A DNA stretch of 64,000 nt from Canna indica (taxonomy: Eukaryota; Streptophyta; Magnoliopsida; Zingiberales; Cannaceae): positions 45,960,001 to 46,024,000 of the forward strand of contig CP136895.1 in the NCBI GenBank assembly GCA_034359265.1, read 5' to 3'. Position numbers and translations under genes: made by a program. Below the pieces are notes generated by a model. The model saw nothing but the letters and a program-made list of their open reading frames with translations. It was not told the DNA's origin and searched no databases. Below, piece by piece: positions 1-9,195 of the stretch (position 1 is its first letter; every line of letters begins with the position of its first letter).

Positions 1-70
1 TATTTTTTGTTCTTTTTGTTGAAATTGGCAACTCCGCAGAAGCATATGATTTGCCGCTTCTAGACCTGGC

Positions 71-2554
71 ATGTCGAGCGCCGCCGGTTGCTTGCAGAGC
101 CAGATTCTGGCAAAGGCGACTGGTCCTGGAGTTAGGCCAACGGAAAATCTTATACTGCAGGGCGTCGTAAGTCGTAAGAGAAGCCAACGCCAGATTTTAT
201 TCGGGAATTGTGTTCGTTCCCCAGTAGGAAAGCGTGGGTTTTGTGCAAAATTACAACTTGGAAAAAAAAGTTCGCCTGTCAAATCTGAAGTAAAGAAATC
301 ATCAAAGCCGGTTTCTTATGGAGGCTGCATCCCTTCTGTCCTGCGGGCACTGGAAACTATTCAAGATCTTGATGACGCTCTGAAGCCATGGGAAGAGAGA
401 CTCAATAGCAAGGAGAGGACTATAATTCTGAAAGAGCAAACAGATTGGAAGAGGGCTCTAGAGATCTTTAATTGGTTTAAGAGAAAGGGCTGCTATGAGC
501 TGAATGTAATTCATTACAATGTTATGCTTCGCATCCTTGGGGAAGCTCAGAAATGGGATCTTGTTGGGTCACTGTGGATTGAGATGCAATCCAATAGGAT
601 AATGCCCACAAATTCAACTTATGGCACACTTATCAATGCTTACTGCAAAGGCAGCCTTAATAAAGAAGCGCTTATTTGGTTGACCGATCTCTACAAGCAA
701 GGCATGGAGCCTGATGAGGTCACAATGGGTGTTGTTCTTCAAACATATAAGAAAGCTGGGAAGTTCCAAAAGGCAGAACAATTCTTTCAAAGGTGGTCAT
801 CAGATATTTTTGATGACTCTGAAACTCAAAAGTGTTACAGCTTATACACGTATAATACATTGCTTGATACTTATGGTAAAGCCGGGCAGCTTGAGAAAGC
901 TTCAAGAACCTTTCTGCAAATGTTAAGAGAAGGTATTACTCCAGACACAGTTACTTTCAATACAATGATTCATGTGTATGGAAATAATGGTCTTTCAGAA
1001 GAAGTTTCTTCTTTAACAATAATGATGGAGGAATACAACTGCACCCCTGATACGAGAACATATAACATACTCATCTCAATCTATCTAAAGATCAATGATA
1101 TCAGTACAGCTGCTAGTTACTTTTCAAAACTAAAGTTAGCTGGTCTAGAACCAGATATTGTTAGTTACCGTACTCTTTTATATGCATATTCTGTAAGAAA
1201 CATGGTTAAAGAGGCAGAAGCGCTGTTAGTGGATATTGAAGAGCAAAGCCTTGAGATTGATGAGTACACACAATCAGCTTTGACTAGGATGTACATAAGT
1301 GTAGGAATGATGGATAAATCATGGTCTTGGTTTGAGAAGTTCAGTGACAAAATGAGTTCAGAGTGCTTTTCTGCCAATATTGATGCTTTTGGAGAGAAAG
1401 GACACATTTTTTTGGCAGAGAAAGCTTTTGCTTGTTGCTTATCTAGAAAGAAACTAAGTGTTCTTGTGTTCAATGTGATGATAAAAGCTTATGGAATACA
1501 AAAGGACTGTCATAAGGCCTGTAAGTTGTTCAATGACATGATAGGGTATGACATTCTGCCAGATAAGTTCACTTATAGTTCTTTAATACAGATGCTATCT
1601 GTTGCTGAATTACCTGATAAAGCAGTGTGCTATCTCAGAAAAATGCAAGAGGGTGGGTTGGTAAGCGACTGTGTTCCATATTCAGCAGTAATGACTAGTT
1701 ATGCTAAAGTTGGTGAAGTAGAGATGGTAGAACATCTGTTCAAAGAAATGATTAGCTTCAAGGTTCAACCTGATATAGTAGTTTATTCCATCCTAATAAA
1801 TGCATTCACAGAAGTTGGAAATATTCATGAAGCCATGAAATATGTTGATTCAATGAAGAGGACAGGTTTTGTTCTGAACCCAATAATTTGCAACTCTTTG
1901 ATCAAGCTCTATACAAAGACTGGATATCTGATAGAAGCACAAGAAGTATATGAGATATTGAAATTATCAGAATATGGTCCAGATGTATATGCATCAAATT
2001 GCATGATTAATCTTTACTGTGAAAATGTTATGCTAAGAGAGGCAGAAGAGATTTTTAACAATTTGAAACACAGTGGTAAGGCAAATGAGTTCTCTTATGG
2101 AATTATGTTATGTTTGTACAAGAAACTTGGGCAACTTGATGTGGCTTATCATATTGCCCAGGAGATGCAAGCCTTAGGATTGGTAACCAGCACAGTGAGT
2201 TGCAATAACATAATAGGAATATATGCCACTAATGGGAGAATGAAGCAAGCTGTAGAAACTTTCAGTTATATGTTGACCTCAGGAATAATACCTGATGATG
2301 CTACATTCAAGACACTAGGACTTATTTTGCTCAAGCATGGAGTTTCCAAGGAAGTTATAAAGCAATTAGAATCTGCAAGAGGTGAAAATTCCAAAGTTGG
2401 CTTGTATGCATGGATAAAGGCTATATGCTCCATCCTCAGCGTGGATGTGGTGGGTAAAATGAAGAGTTGCTATAATGTAAAATCTTCGGTTTTGAATGTG
2501 TTCAGGCACCAGTCTAAGGAATTAGAAAATGTTGAACAGAGTTTGTGTGGCTAA
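71..2554 (+). CDS. P-class pentatricopeptide repeat (PPR) protein, At3g23020-like
   Basis: One uninterrupted 827-codon frame from the ATG at 71 to TAA at 2554, with no sign of introns. After an N-terminal stretch of about 140 residues rich in Ser, Arg and Lys (compatible with an organelle transit peptide), there are about 17 tandem 35-residue P-type PPR motifs, recognisable by openings such as 'TYNTLLDTYGKAG' and 'TYNILISIY' and endings in '...G(I/L)xPD'. No E, DYW or SMR tail is visible. P-class PPR proteins bind organellar RNA in a sequence-specific way and help its stability, splicing or translation. From memory the repeat order and the lead-in 'ERTIILKEQ' closely match Arabidopsis At3g23020, whose molecular target I do not know. 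Only 70 bp of 5' flank is present, so the promoter lies outside. This is the only gene here without lesions. Family is certain; orthology is inferred. Confidence 0.96.
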   Translation: MSSAAGCLQSQILAKATGPGVRPTENLILQGVVSRKRSQRQILFGNCVRSPVGKRGFCAKLQLGKKSSPVKSEVKKSSKPVSYGGCIPSVLRALETIQDLDDALKPWEERLNSKERTIILKEQTDWKRALEIFNWFKRKGCYELNVIHYNVMLRILGEAQKWDLVGSLWIEMQSNRIMPTNSTYGTLINAYCKGSLNKEALIWLTDLYKQGMEPDEVTMGVVLQTYKKAGKFQKAEQFFQRWSSDIFDDSETQKCYSLYTYNTLLDTYGKAGQLEKASRTFLQMLREGITPDTVTFNTMIHVYGNNGLSEEVSSLTIMMEEYNCTPDTRTYNILISIYLKINDISTAASYFSKLKLAGLEPDIVSYRTLLYAYSVRNMVKEAEALLVDIEEQSLEIDEYTQSALTRMYISVGMMDKSWSWFEKFSDKMSSECFSANIDAFGEKGHIFLAEKAFACCLSRKKLSVLVFNVMIKAYGIQKDCHKACKLFNDMIGYDILPDKFTYSSLIQMLSVAELPDKAVCYLRKMQEGGLVSDCVPYSAVMTSYAKVGEVEMVEHLFKEMISFKVQPDIVVYSILINAFTEVGNIHEAMKYVDSMKRTGFVLNPIICNSLIKLYTKTGYLIEAQEVYEILKLSEYGPDVYASNCMINLYCENVMLREAEEIFNNLKHSGKANEFSYGIMLCLYKKLGQLDVAYHIAQEMQALGLVTSTVSCNNIIGIYATNGRMKQAVETFSYMLTSGIIPDDATFKTLGLILLKHGVSKEVIKQLESARGENSKVGLYAWIKAICSILSVDVVGKMKSCYNVKSSVLNVFRHQSKELENVEQSLCG

Positions 2555-3320
2555 AATTTATAGATAGTAGAAGAAATTGGGTTTCTTTAATGATTTCCAT
2601 GATTTCAGCCCTGCCAGATGGTGTATTCCACAATTATTCTTGGTAGAGTCTCTGTAAAGTGAGGTCTTAACCTCACATGCTTTGATTGTGCAATCTATCA
2701 GCAATCTATATGGTTGGTTTAACTTAAGGGATAATTCCAAGTTTGGTGTATTCCAAAATTTTGGCAAGCTTCAAGTCTTATTTGTCTTAGGTCGATCTGG
2801 TCCTGAATATTGTAGAAGTAAAATGCAGATGCAGATTAGTTTAAAAATATTAACCTGATTCCATATTTTGAATTATGAAAGTGGACATCTGATTCCCAAC
2901 TTCTACTGGCTACTTGTTGGCTGGACACTCTATATAGGTGACTGAAATCACATTCCTTCATTTTCATCTCCTTACTTTTGTCTACTTTGGATTATTTATC
3001 CTCTCTATTTGGTGACAATTCAATTGATTGTTTAATGGAGAAGCAGCATTTCCAGTAAATCATGATTTAAATGTGACAGATTTTGATCAGAAGCAAGATA
3101 ATGTATGGTTAATTTCTTGCAAGTACTCCAAATTAATTATATAAATGTCCCGGAGAACTTCAATGTTTAAATTTCTCTTCAACTTGAGATGATATTGTTT
3201 ATATAGTCTAATGCTTTTGTAGGTGTGGTTGATATGTCCTGATTTTCTTAGTAGTTGCTCATTGGAGCTTTGACTGAGTAGGATATATAATTTGTGCACA
3301 TAATAAGGTTACAAGGGAGC
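2555..3320. other. 3' flank of the PPR gene, no further gene seen
   Basis: Moderately AT-rich sequence after the PPR stop codon, presumably holding its 3' UTR and terminator. I found no canonical AATAAA close to the stop and no convincing reading frame or repeat. Confidence 0.5.
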
Positions 3321-3324
3321 TGTG

Positions 3325-3469
3325 TATTTTTTGAAATCGATAATGAACCGATTTCGGTTTCGGATATTGGTTTTTGAAATCGAACGATTTCGATTTCGGT
3401 TAGCGGATTTTATATTCAGTTTCAATTTCGATTAATCACTAAAAAGATGGTTAACTGTTGTCATCCCTA
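3325..3469. mobile_element. hAT-like MITE remnant (one end only)
   Basis: The segment is full of short repeats built on GATTTCGGTTTCGG in both orientations. It ends in TTGTCATCCCTA, which on the minus strand reads TAGGGATGACAA and resembles the TAGGG-type terminal inverted repeat of plant hAT elements. No matching left terminus or 8-bp target duplication was found, so it is probably a truncated copy. Confidence 0.4.
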
Positions 3470-3960
3470 GTTTGTCATCCCCGATAGATGGCCTATTCAT
3501 TGTTTTGTGGGGCAGAAAATCTCTCCCCTTCTGTTGTCTCCTCCATCAAACAAACCTATATATCTGCCTATCCAAAGGGCAAATCGCCCCTCAGCCTGGG
3601 AAGATTATTAATTTCACGATTCCCCAGTGTAGTTCATGCTTCTGTAGATTCAATTATGCAGTGTCTAAAGACCTTCTAAGCTGATGGTGAAACATTTGAT
3701 GCATGCAGCGTGCGGCTGTTGACCACCTAAAAGAACATTGAAGCTCCATACTTGTGATCCTGATCGAGCTCCAAGAACACTACCAAGCTTTGCTGGCAGG
3801 ATAAGCAGATATAAAATATATAATAGATCTTGCTAACTTTCAATTCTATGGTTCTTTGGCCAGCTTCATCAGTGACAAGAGCAAAGGTTTGACGCCCAAC
3901 AACGGTTTCTTGGATGCATGTATTACATTCCAACTTTAAGAAAAAAAGGTTGGAACAACT
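3470..3960. other. Unassigned spacer
   Basis: No recognisable gene or mobile element. The short open frames on either strand have no motif I know and look like chance. It leads into the decayed copia element starting near 4.0 kb and may contain part of its 3' end or LTR. Confidence 0.4.
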
Positions 3961-4039
3961 CAACTTGATTTCATTGATTCTCATTATTACACGTGTATAT
4001 AGAGGTATAAATGGTAATTACATGTCTCTTGGTATCACC

Positions 4040-4960
4040 ATGATATCAAGAGATTTTCCTATCATGCCGATCGGCTAGAGGGATCTGTATGATTTATGAT
4101 AATACCTTGTCTGAGTCATAGAATAGTGGAGGATTTCTTCGGCCATAGGCCATGAGATAATGTCTCATTCAAATAACGCAAAAGTTTTTTAACAACCTTT
4201 CAACGTGGCTCTCGAGGATCATGCATAAACTAAGACAATTTATTAACACAAAAAGTAATGTCAGACCGTGTTATTGTGGCATATTGTAATGCCCCAACAA
4301 TAGATCTAGGAGTTTTCTCCAATTTACATACCAAACTAGCATCTCCCACAACAAATCTTGGGGGGTGTACATATATATCTCTTCTTGAATATCACCATTC
4401 AAGAAGGCGTTATTAAAATCAACTTGATGTACATGCCAACCATTATGCAGGGCAACGATTAAAATAGTTCTAATAGTGGCAGGCTTAACTACAGGAATAA
4501 AAATATCAACATAATCAAAACCTGGCTTTTGATTAAAATCATTTGCAAATAATCTTGCCTTTTTTCTTACCACTTGACCATTTTGATTCTGTTTATTCTT
4601 CAAAGTCCATTGATTTCCAATGGCAATTTTTTCAGGTGGTAATTGATATAACGTCTAGGTATGATTGCAAATGAGAGCCTCATACTCATCTTGCATAGGT
4701 CTTCGCCATTCAGGACTAGAAAGAGCTTGATCCAAAGTATCAGGAACAATATCTGCCATGTACACCTTTTGATTCAAGATTCCACCTTTACTCCGGGTCA
4801 TCATTGGATGAATATTTGTTGATGGAGCTTCCTGCAAAGTATTAGAAGGAGAACCAAGAACAGCAACACCATTAGCGGAATGACTCACTAGAAGGAGCCA
4901 CTTCCTCAATTTCTTCATTTCTACAATTAGACCATTAGCTTCAGAAGACAAAAAAATCAA
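4040..4960 (-). pseudogene. Ty1/copia RT and RNase H remnant (pol 3' part)
   Basis: Minus-strand translation gives, in order, a pre-RT linker ('HPMMTRSKGGI', 'QDEYEAL'), the RT block 'NQNGQVVRKKARLFA', 'TIRTILIVALHNGWHVHQVDFNNAFLNGDIQEE' in pieces, then 'ASLVCKLEK' joined directly to the RNase H-side block 'SIVGALQYAT...RSDITFCVNKLSQFMHDP'. In intact copia elements the segment between these two holds the YVDD catalytic motif; here it is missing. Several stops and frameshifts interrupt the reading. This is the 3' end of the element whose gag lies near 15 kb. It encodes no functional enzyme. Confidence 0.85.
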
Positions 4961-5400
4961 AATTCACAACTAAATGATTAGGTAAGCAATTGTAATGTTG
5001 TACAATAGACTTAGAAAGAGAAGAAATGTTAGGACATGAAGAAATAATAGGAATAGTGGAAACTAAGGTAGAATTTGCAACTGATTTAGAAGAACCAAGA
5101 GAGGGAGAGTACAAGAATCCAGAATCAGCCTTAAAGGGAAATAAAGTCTTCATTTCCGCAACTAGACAAACCATTAGCTCCAGAAGAAAAAAAAATCAAA
5201 ATTCGCAACTAAAGGATTAGGTAAGCAATTGTAATGTTGGACAGTAGACTTAGGAAGAGAAGAAATGTTAGGACATGAAGAAATGACACAAATAGTGGGA
5301 AGTAGGAACTAAGGTAGAACTTGCAACTGATTTAGAAGAACCAGGAGAGGGAGAGTACAAGAATCCAAAATCAGCCTTAAAAGGAAATAGATCGATTCTC
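4945..5400. repeat. ~239-bp tandem duplication inside the copia remnant
   Basis: The block around 4950-5150 recurs at about 5190-5390. Both copies contain GGTAAGCAATTGTAATGTTG (at 4981 and 5220), then GAAATGTTAGGACATGAAGAAAT and a run ending in CAAGAATCC and TCAGCCTTAAA. The offset is 239 bp. On the minus strand the unit covers the segment after the integrase core. It is a local duplication within the decayed element, not a separate transposon. Confidence 0.9.
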
Positions 5401-5864
5401 ATCAAACTGCACATCCCTTGAGATATAGATTCTTTCATCTTTAGCAAGACATTTATAACCTTTGTATTCATTTGGATACCCAATGAAAATACAAAGAGGG
5501 GCCTGTACTCCATCTTATGCTTGTTGTATGGCCTCAAGCAAGGATAATAAGAACAACAAAAAATCTTGAGAAACTTGTAATCTAGTTTTTGATTGAACAG
5601 TACCTCCATAGGACTTCTATCTTGAAGAACTGGAGTGGACGTCTATTGATGAGGATGATTGCCGAAGAAAAAACATAATCCCAAAGCTACAATGGTAAGG
5701 AACAAGCTGCCATGAGGGTAAGACCAATTCAGTCATGTGACGTTGCTTCCTCTCTGCAGTCCCATTTTGTTGATGGGCATAAGGACAACTGATGTAATGA
5801 AGTATGCCATGATATGCTAAATACTTAGTAAAGGCTTTAGATATGTACTCTCCCCCACCATTAG
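5268..5864 (-). pseudogene. Ty1/copia integrase, C-terminal part of the catalytic core
   Basis: Read on the minus strand from 5864: 'TNGGGEYISKAF', 'HGILHYISCPYAHQQNGTAERK' in pieces, then 'EVLFNQKLDYKFLKIF', 'CYPCLRPYNKHKMEYR'-like text and 'ISQGMCSLMRID'. These are the second half of the copia integrase core, including the GGGEY and QQNG(T)AERK hallmarks, and its C-terminal region. Frameshifts separate the pieces. The integrase is cut at 5865/7777 by a foldback element and resumes at 7778. It catalysed insertion of element cDNA in the ancestor and is non-functional now. Confidence 0.88.
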
Positions 5865-7078
5865 TTTATAATTTTTTTAGGAAAAATTAATAAAAATATT
5901 CTCAACTTTAGCGTTTTTAACAAATATTTCTCATATTTTTATTTGAAATAATTGAGTATTCTAACTTTTGAAATTGTAATAATTATATTCTCATGTTAGT
6001 TGGTTGTTAATATGTTTGTTATATGATGACGTGGATTGTCATGTCAGCAACAAAAAAATATTTTTTTAATCCAAGTTGCCATGTCATCAAAATTGATGTT
6101 GGAAAAAATTATTTTTTTATTTAATCGAATTATCACATCAGTAGACATTCCCTTGTAACAAATCTATCCCAAAGTTTGACCCTTATAACAAATGTGTCCC
6201 AAATTTTGGTCATTGTAACAAATCTATCACAATATTTAATTTATTCCTAATCTATCTCAAATTTTAAAATTTGAAATAAAACTCATATCTTTTCTAGATA
6301 TTTGTTTTTCTAGATATTATTATTATTTATTAAATGCTTAAAATTTTGAAAATAATTTTATAATTATCTATTGAAATTTTATTTTTTATGGTTTGATTCA
6401 AATTTGGAGTTTCTTATTATTTTTTATTTAATTATATTAATGCATTTTAGAGAAAAATCAAAATATCCAAATTAAATTAATAACTTTCTATATAGTATTA
6501 TTATTTACCAAAATTATTTTTTCTTAATATTTTATTTATTATTTACCAATATTTAATATTTTTTAATGATACTACAAGAATGAAAAAAAATAAAGCATAT
6601 AAAATAAATAATATACAATAAACATAAAATATTTATTTAGAAATAAAATAGATATAAAAAAAAGTTAAAAGAAAAAACATTGATATAACTATACTTATAT
6701 TTAGATCATATTTATAAAGCATAAAAATAAATGCAATAAATAAAAAATAAAATTAAAAAAATATTAGTTTAGCTTAGAATTTCAATTTTTCTCTGAAACA
6801 TGATAAACACACCGAATAAAATATTAATTAAAAAATCTTAAATTTTAGTAAATAATAAATAAAAATTAAGAAAAAATAGTTATGTTAAATAATAATAATT
6901 CTATATGGAAAGTTATTGTTTTAATTTGGATATTTCAATTTTCTATAAAATACAATAATATAATTAAATAAATAATAATAAGAAACTCAAAATTTGAATC
7001 AAATTTTAAAAAATAAAATTTCAATAGATAATTATAAAATTATTTTCAAAATTTTAAGCATTTAATAAATAATAATAA

Positions 7079-7299
7079 CAAGACAATAACAATCAGCATG
7101 CTGATTGGGATGTTGACGTGGACCGCTAATCCCAATCAACATATCAACGTTAGCATTCAAACAAGATAATTAACGGGTAGTTAATAGTGGGATATATTAA
7201 AACGAAATAAAAATTAGAGACCTCATCTGATACAAACGAAAAGATGTGATATAATAGTGAGAGAGAGTAAAAGTTGGGATATATACAGTAATTAACCTT
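7079..7299. mobile_element. 221-bp insertion in the right arm of the foldback element
   Basis: Comparison of the two arms shows extra sequence only in the right arm, bounded by AAATAATAATAA at 7067-7078 and 7300-7311. The insert holds a perfect 16-bp palindrome, AATCAGCATGCTGATT (7091-7106), and a nested hairpin (TGATTGGGA ... TCCCAATCA). No terminal inverted repeat that I can assign to a family is obvious. The flanking repeat is low-complexity, so it could also be slippage. Confidence 0.55.
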
Positions 7300-7386
7300 A
7301 AATAATAATAATATTTAGAAAAAATATGAGTTTTATTTCAAATTTTTACAAATTGAGATAGATTAGGGATAAATTAAAGATTATGA

Positions 7387-7482
7387 TAGATTTGTTACAA
7401 GGACCAAAGTTTGTGATATATTTGTTACAAGGACCAAAGTTTGTGATATATTTGTTACAATGACCAAAGTTTGGGATATATA
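7387..7482. repeat. Three tandem ~30-bp subterminal units
   Basis: The unit TTTGTTACAAGGACCAAAGT plus TTGTGATATA is repeated three times with few changes. The left arm has the corresponding, more diverged series near 6150-6235 (ACAAATCTATCCCAAAGTTTG types). Arrays like this inside terminal repeats are typical of transposase-binding subterminal regions; that role is inferred. Confidence 0.7.
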
Positions 7483-7777
7483 TGTTCCAATGGCATGTTT
7501 GCTGACGTGACAATTCGATTAAGTAAAAAATATTTTATTCCAACATCAATTTTTATGATGTGACAACTTGGATTAAAAAAATATTTTTTGATGCTGACAT
7601 GGTATTCCACATCATCATATAACAAATATATTACAATCAACTAACGAGAGGATATAATTGTTACAAATTCGAAAGTTAGAATACTCAATTATTTCAAATA
7701 AAAGTATGGGACATGTTTATTAAAAACGCTAAAGTTCAAGATATTTTCATTAATTTTCTTATTTTTTTATTTTATAA

Positions 7778-8073
7778 CTAAGTTGCAATTCTACCGTAGT
7801 CTTAAACTGAACAAAAACATCAAAGGCTTGAGACTTAGACAGTAAAGTATACAACCAATTGAATTTAAAGAAAGCATCAATGAACAATATGTAATATCTA
7901 CCTCCTTTAGAAGTAGCATGTGGAGCAGGGTTCTGAAGGTGTAGAATAAAGAGTCAACTAATGGGAATAAGGCAACTGACGGGACTTTCCCATGGCACAA
8001 AATTGACATACAGAAGAAGAAACAAATGTTTTATTTCCACTACTGGAGAGATTACGATGTTTCAACACAACAT
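7778..8073 (-). pseudogene. Ty1/copia integrase N-terminal part (zinc-binding to start of core)
   Basis: On the minus strand the pieces 'DVVLKHRNLSSSGNKTFVSSS', 'CQFCAMGKSRQLPYSH', 'PHATSKGGRYYI', 'LFIDAFFKFNWLY' and 'SQAFDVFVQFKTTVELQ' follow the copia integrase order: HHCC zinc-binding Cys pair (CQFC) and the first catalytic block (FIDAF). Stops and shifts break the frame. It joins 5268-5864 across the foldback element and 12927-13360 across the element at 8077-12923. Confidence 0.85.
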
Positions 8074-8352
8074 CTACGGTCCGTTCATTTCGCAGAATTT
8101 TAGGGTACAACAAGGAACAACACATGTTGTTCGGTGTTCGTTTTCAAAATTATACCAAGTACAGGATAAAAATAATATCTCGGTACAGTATACCGAGCTC
8201 ATTTCCTTGTTACTCCAATGTGGAGTAACAAGAGCTTGTTACTTTGGTACAAGGCTTAAAATGACCATAATATCCTTCATAATTTAAACCTTTTTTTTTA
8301 TCCTAACTCCAAAATAACAAAAACAAACCGTGAGTTCTCTCCTCTCCCACCG

Positions 8353-8973
8353 TTGAAGCTTTCTTCTCCGACATCGATGATGTTACTGCCAGGGAGGATG
8401 TCGACGACGTCGTTACCTTCTTCTCCAACCGTGGTAGTCGCAGTTGGAGACCGTGACAAGGCGGACGTCATCTTCCCTAAATTGTCGCTGCCGCGGCGGA
8501 TGTCATCTTCTCCAAGATGTCATTGTTACGGCATCTTGGATGTTGTAGCCTGTCATGGAGGCCGCAACAGTGTCCTCCTTGTCATGGCTGGTCGTGGCAG
8601 CGTCGGCGGCAATGATGACGCTGTCGCGGCCTCTTGGATGCCACGGCTTGGCAAGGAGGCCGTGGTAACATCTGCGATAACGATGATGCTACCGTGGCCT
8701 CTTGATGTCGTAGCTTCGCAGGAGGCCGCGTTGTTGATCCCGCGGCCTCCTACGAGTCATCGATGCCACGGCCTCCTACGAGTCATCGATGTTGCGGCCT
8801 CCTGTGAGTCATCGATGCCGCGGCCTCCTGCAAGTCATCGATGCCGCGGCCTCCTACAAGTCATCAATGTCGCGGCCTCCTGCGAGTCATCGATGCTGCC
8901 TCCCAACCATGATGTGTGGATGTTGTCGCAGCCTCCCTGCCAGGTCGTGACATCCAAGACGCATCTACAGTAA
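8353..8973 (+). other. Open GC-rich frame in the Harbinger-like element (206 codons, doubtful)
   Basis: A 206-codon frame occupies the GC-rich core of the transposon. Composition is Ser, Pro, Val, Arg and Cys-rich, and the C-terminal third is made by a 26-bp repeat read through different frames, giving 'AASCESSM' and 'PRPPxSHRC' blocks. No domain is recognisable. The contrast in base composition with the flanking AT-rich arms may mark captured host DNA. I regard protein-coding as unlikely. Confidence 0.25.
8743..8898. repeat. 26-bp minisatellite, six copies
   Basis: The unit starts CGGCCTCCT and contains AGTCATCGATG; starts are at 8743, 8769, 8795, 8821, 8847 and 8873, an exact 26-bp period. 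Copies differ at CpG or TpG positions (TACGAG, TGTGAG, TGCAAG), as expected from methylated-cytosine decay. Confidence 0.9.
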
Positions 8974-9195
8974 TATCTACATGATTGTATATATCACGAA
9001 GGAATGCAATCAACGACGATTTATATCTACAGTACAAATGTCTTCTTAAAAATTTCTACAGGATTTATATCTATAATGTTTTTTTTATCAAGCTATGGAA
9101 TATGCATATCTACAAATTTCTTCTAAAAAATTCCTACAGATTTATACAAATTTCTTCTTAACTATATCAACGAGCATTTATATCTACCATACAAA
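8960..9195. repeat. AT-rich short repeats of the Harbinger-like element, left of the nested insert
   Basis: Diverged repeats of a motif containing GATTTATATCTACAGTACAAA and TTCTTAAAAATTTCTACAGG. The same array continues on the other side of the nested retrotransposon at 12425-12640, confirming that 9196-12424 is an insertion into it. Confidence 0.75.

Larger units (their letters stand above)
5872..7770. mobile_element. Long-inverted-repeat foldback element, probably Mutator-like
   Basis: The two arms (about 5872-6560 and 6840-7770) are imperfect reverse complements over most of their length. For example CAACTTTAGCGTTTTTAA near 5908 is matched by the complement of AAAACGCTAAAGTTCAAG near 7725, and GATGACGTGGATTGTCATGTCAGC by GCTGACATGGTATTCCACATCATC. 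The middle is almost pure AT with no coding capacity. TTTATAA occurs at both junctions (5865-5871 and 7771-7777) and the interrupted copia integrase frame resumes on both sides, so the boundaries are well supported. The superfamily is inferred from long TIRs and a 7-9-bp target duplication. The right arm is interrupted at 7079-7299. Confidence 0.85.

Noticed and set aside
3472..3684. Two overlapping short frames after the PPR gene
   Set aside because: No known motif, no homolog recalled, and the two frames conflict with each other.
8353..8973. 206-codon frame as a host gene
   Set aside because: It lies inside a transposon, one third is a 26-bp minisatellite read in shifting phases, and no domain is seen. 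Kept only as a doubtful feature.
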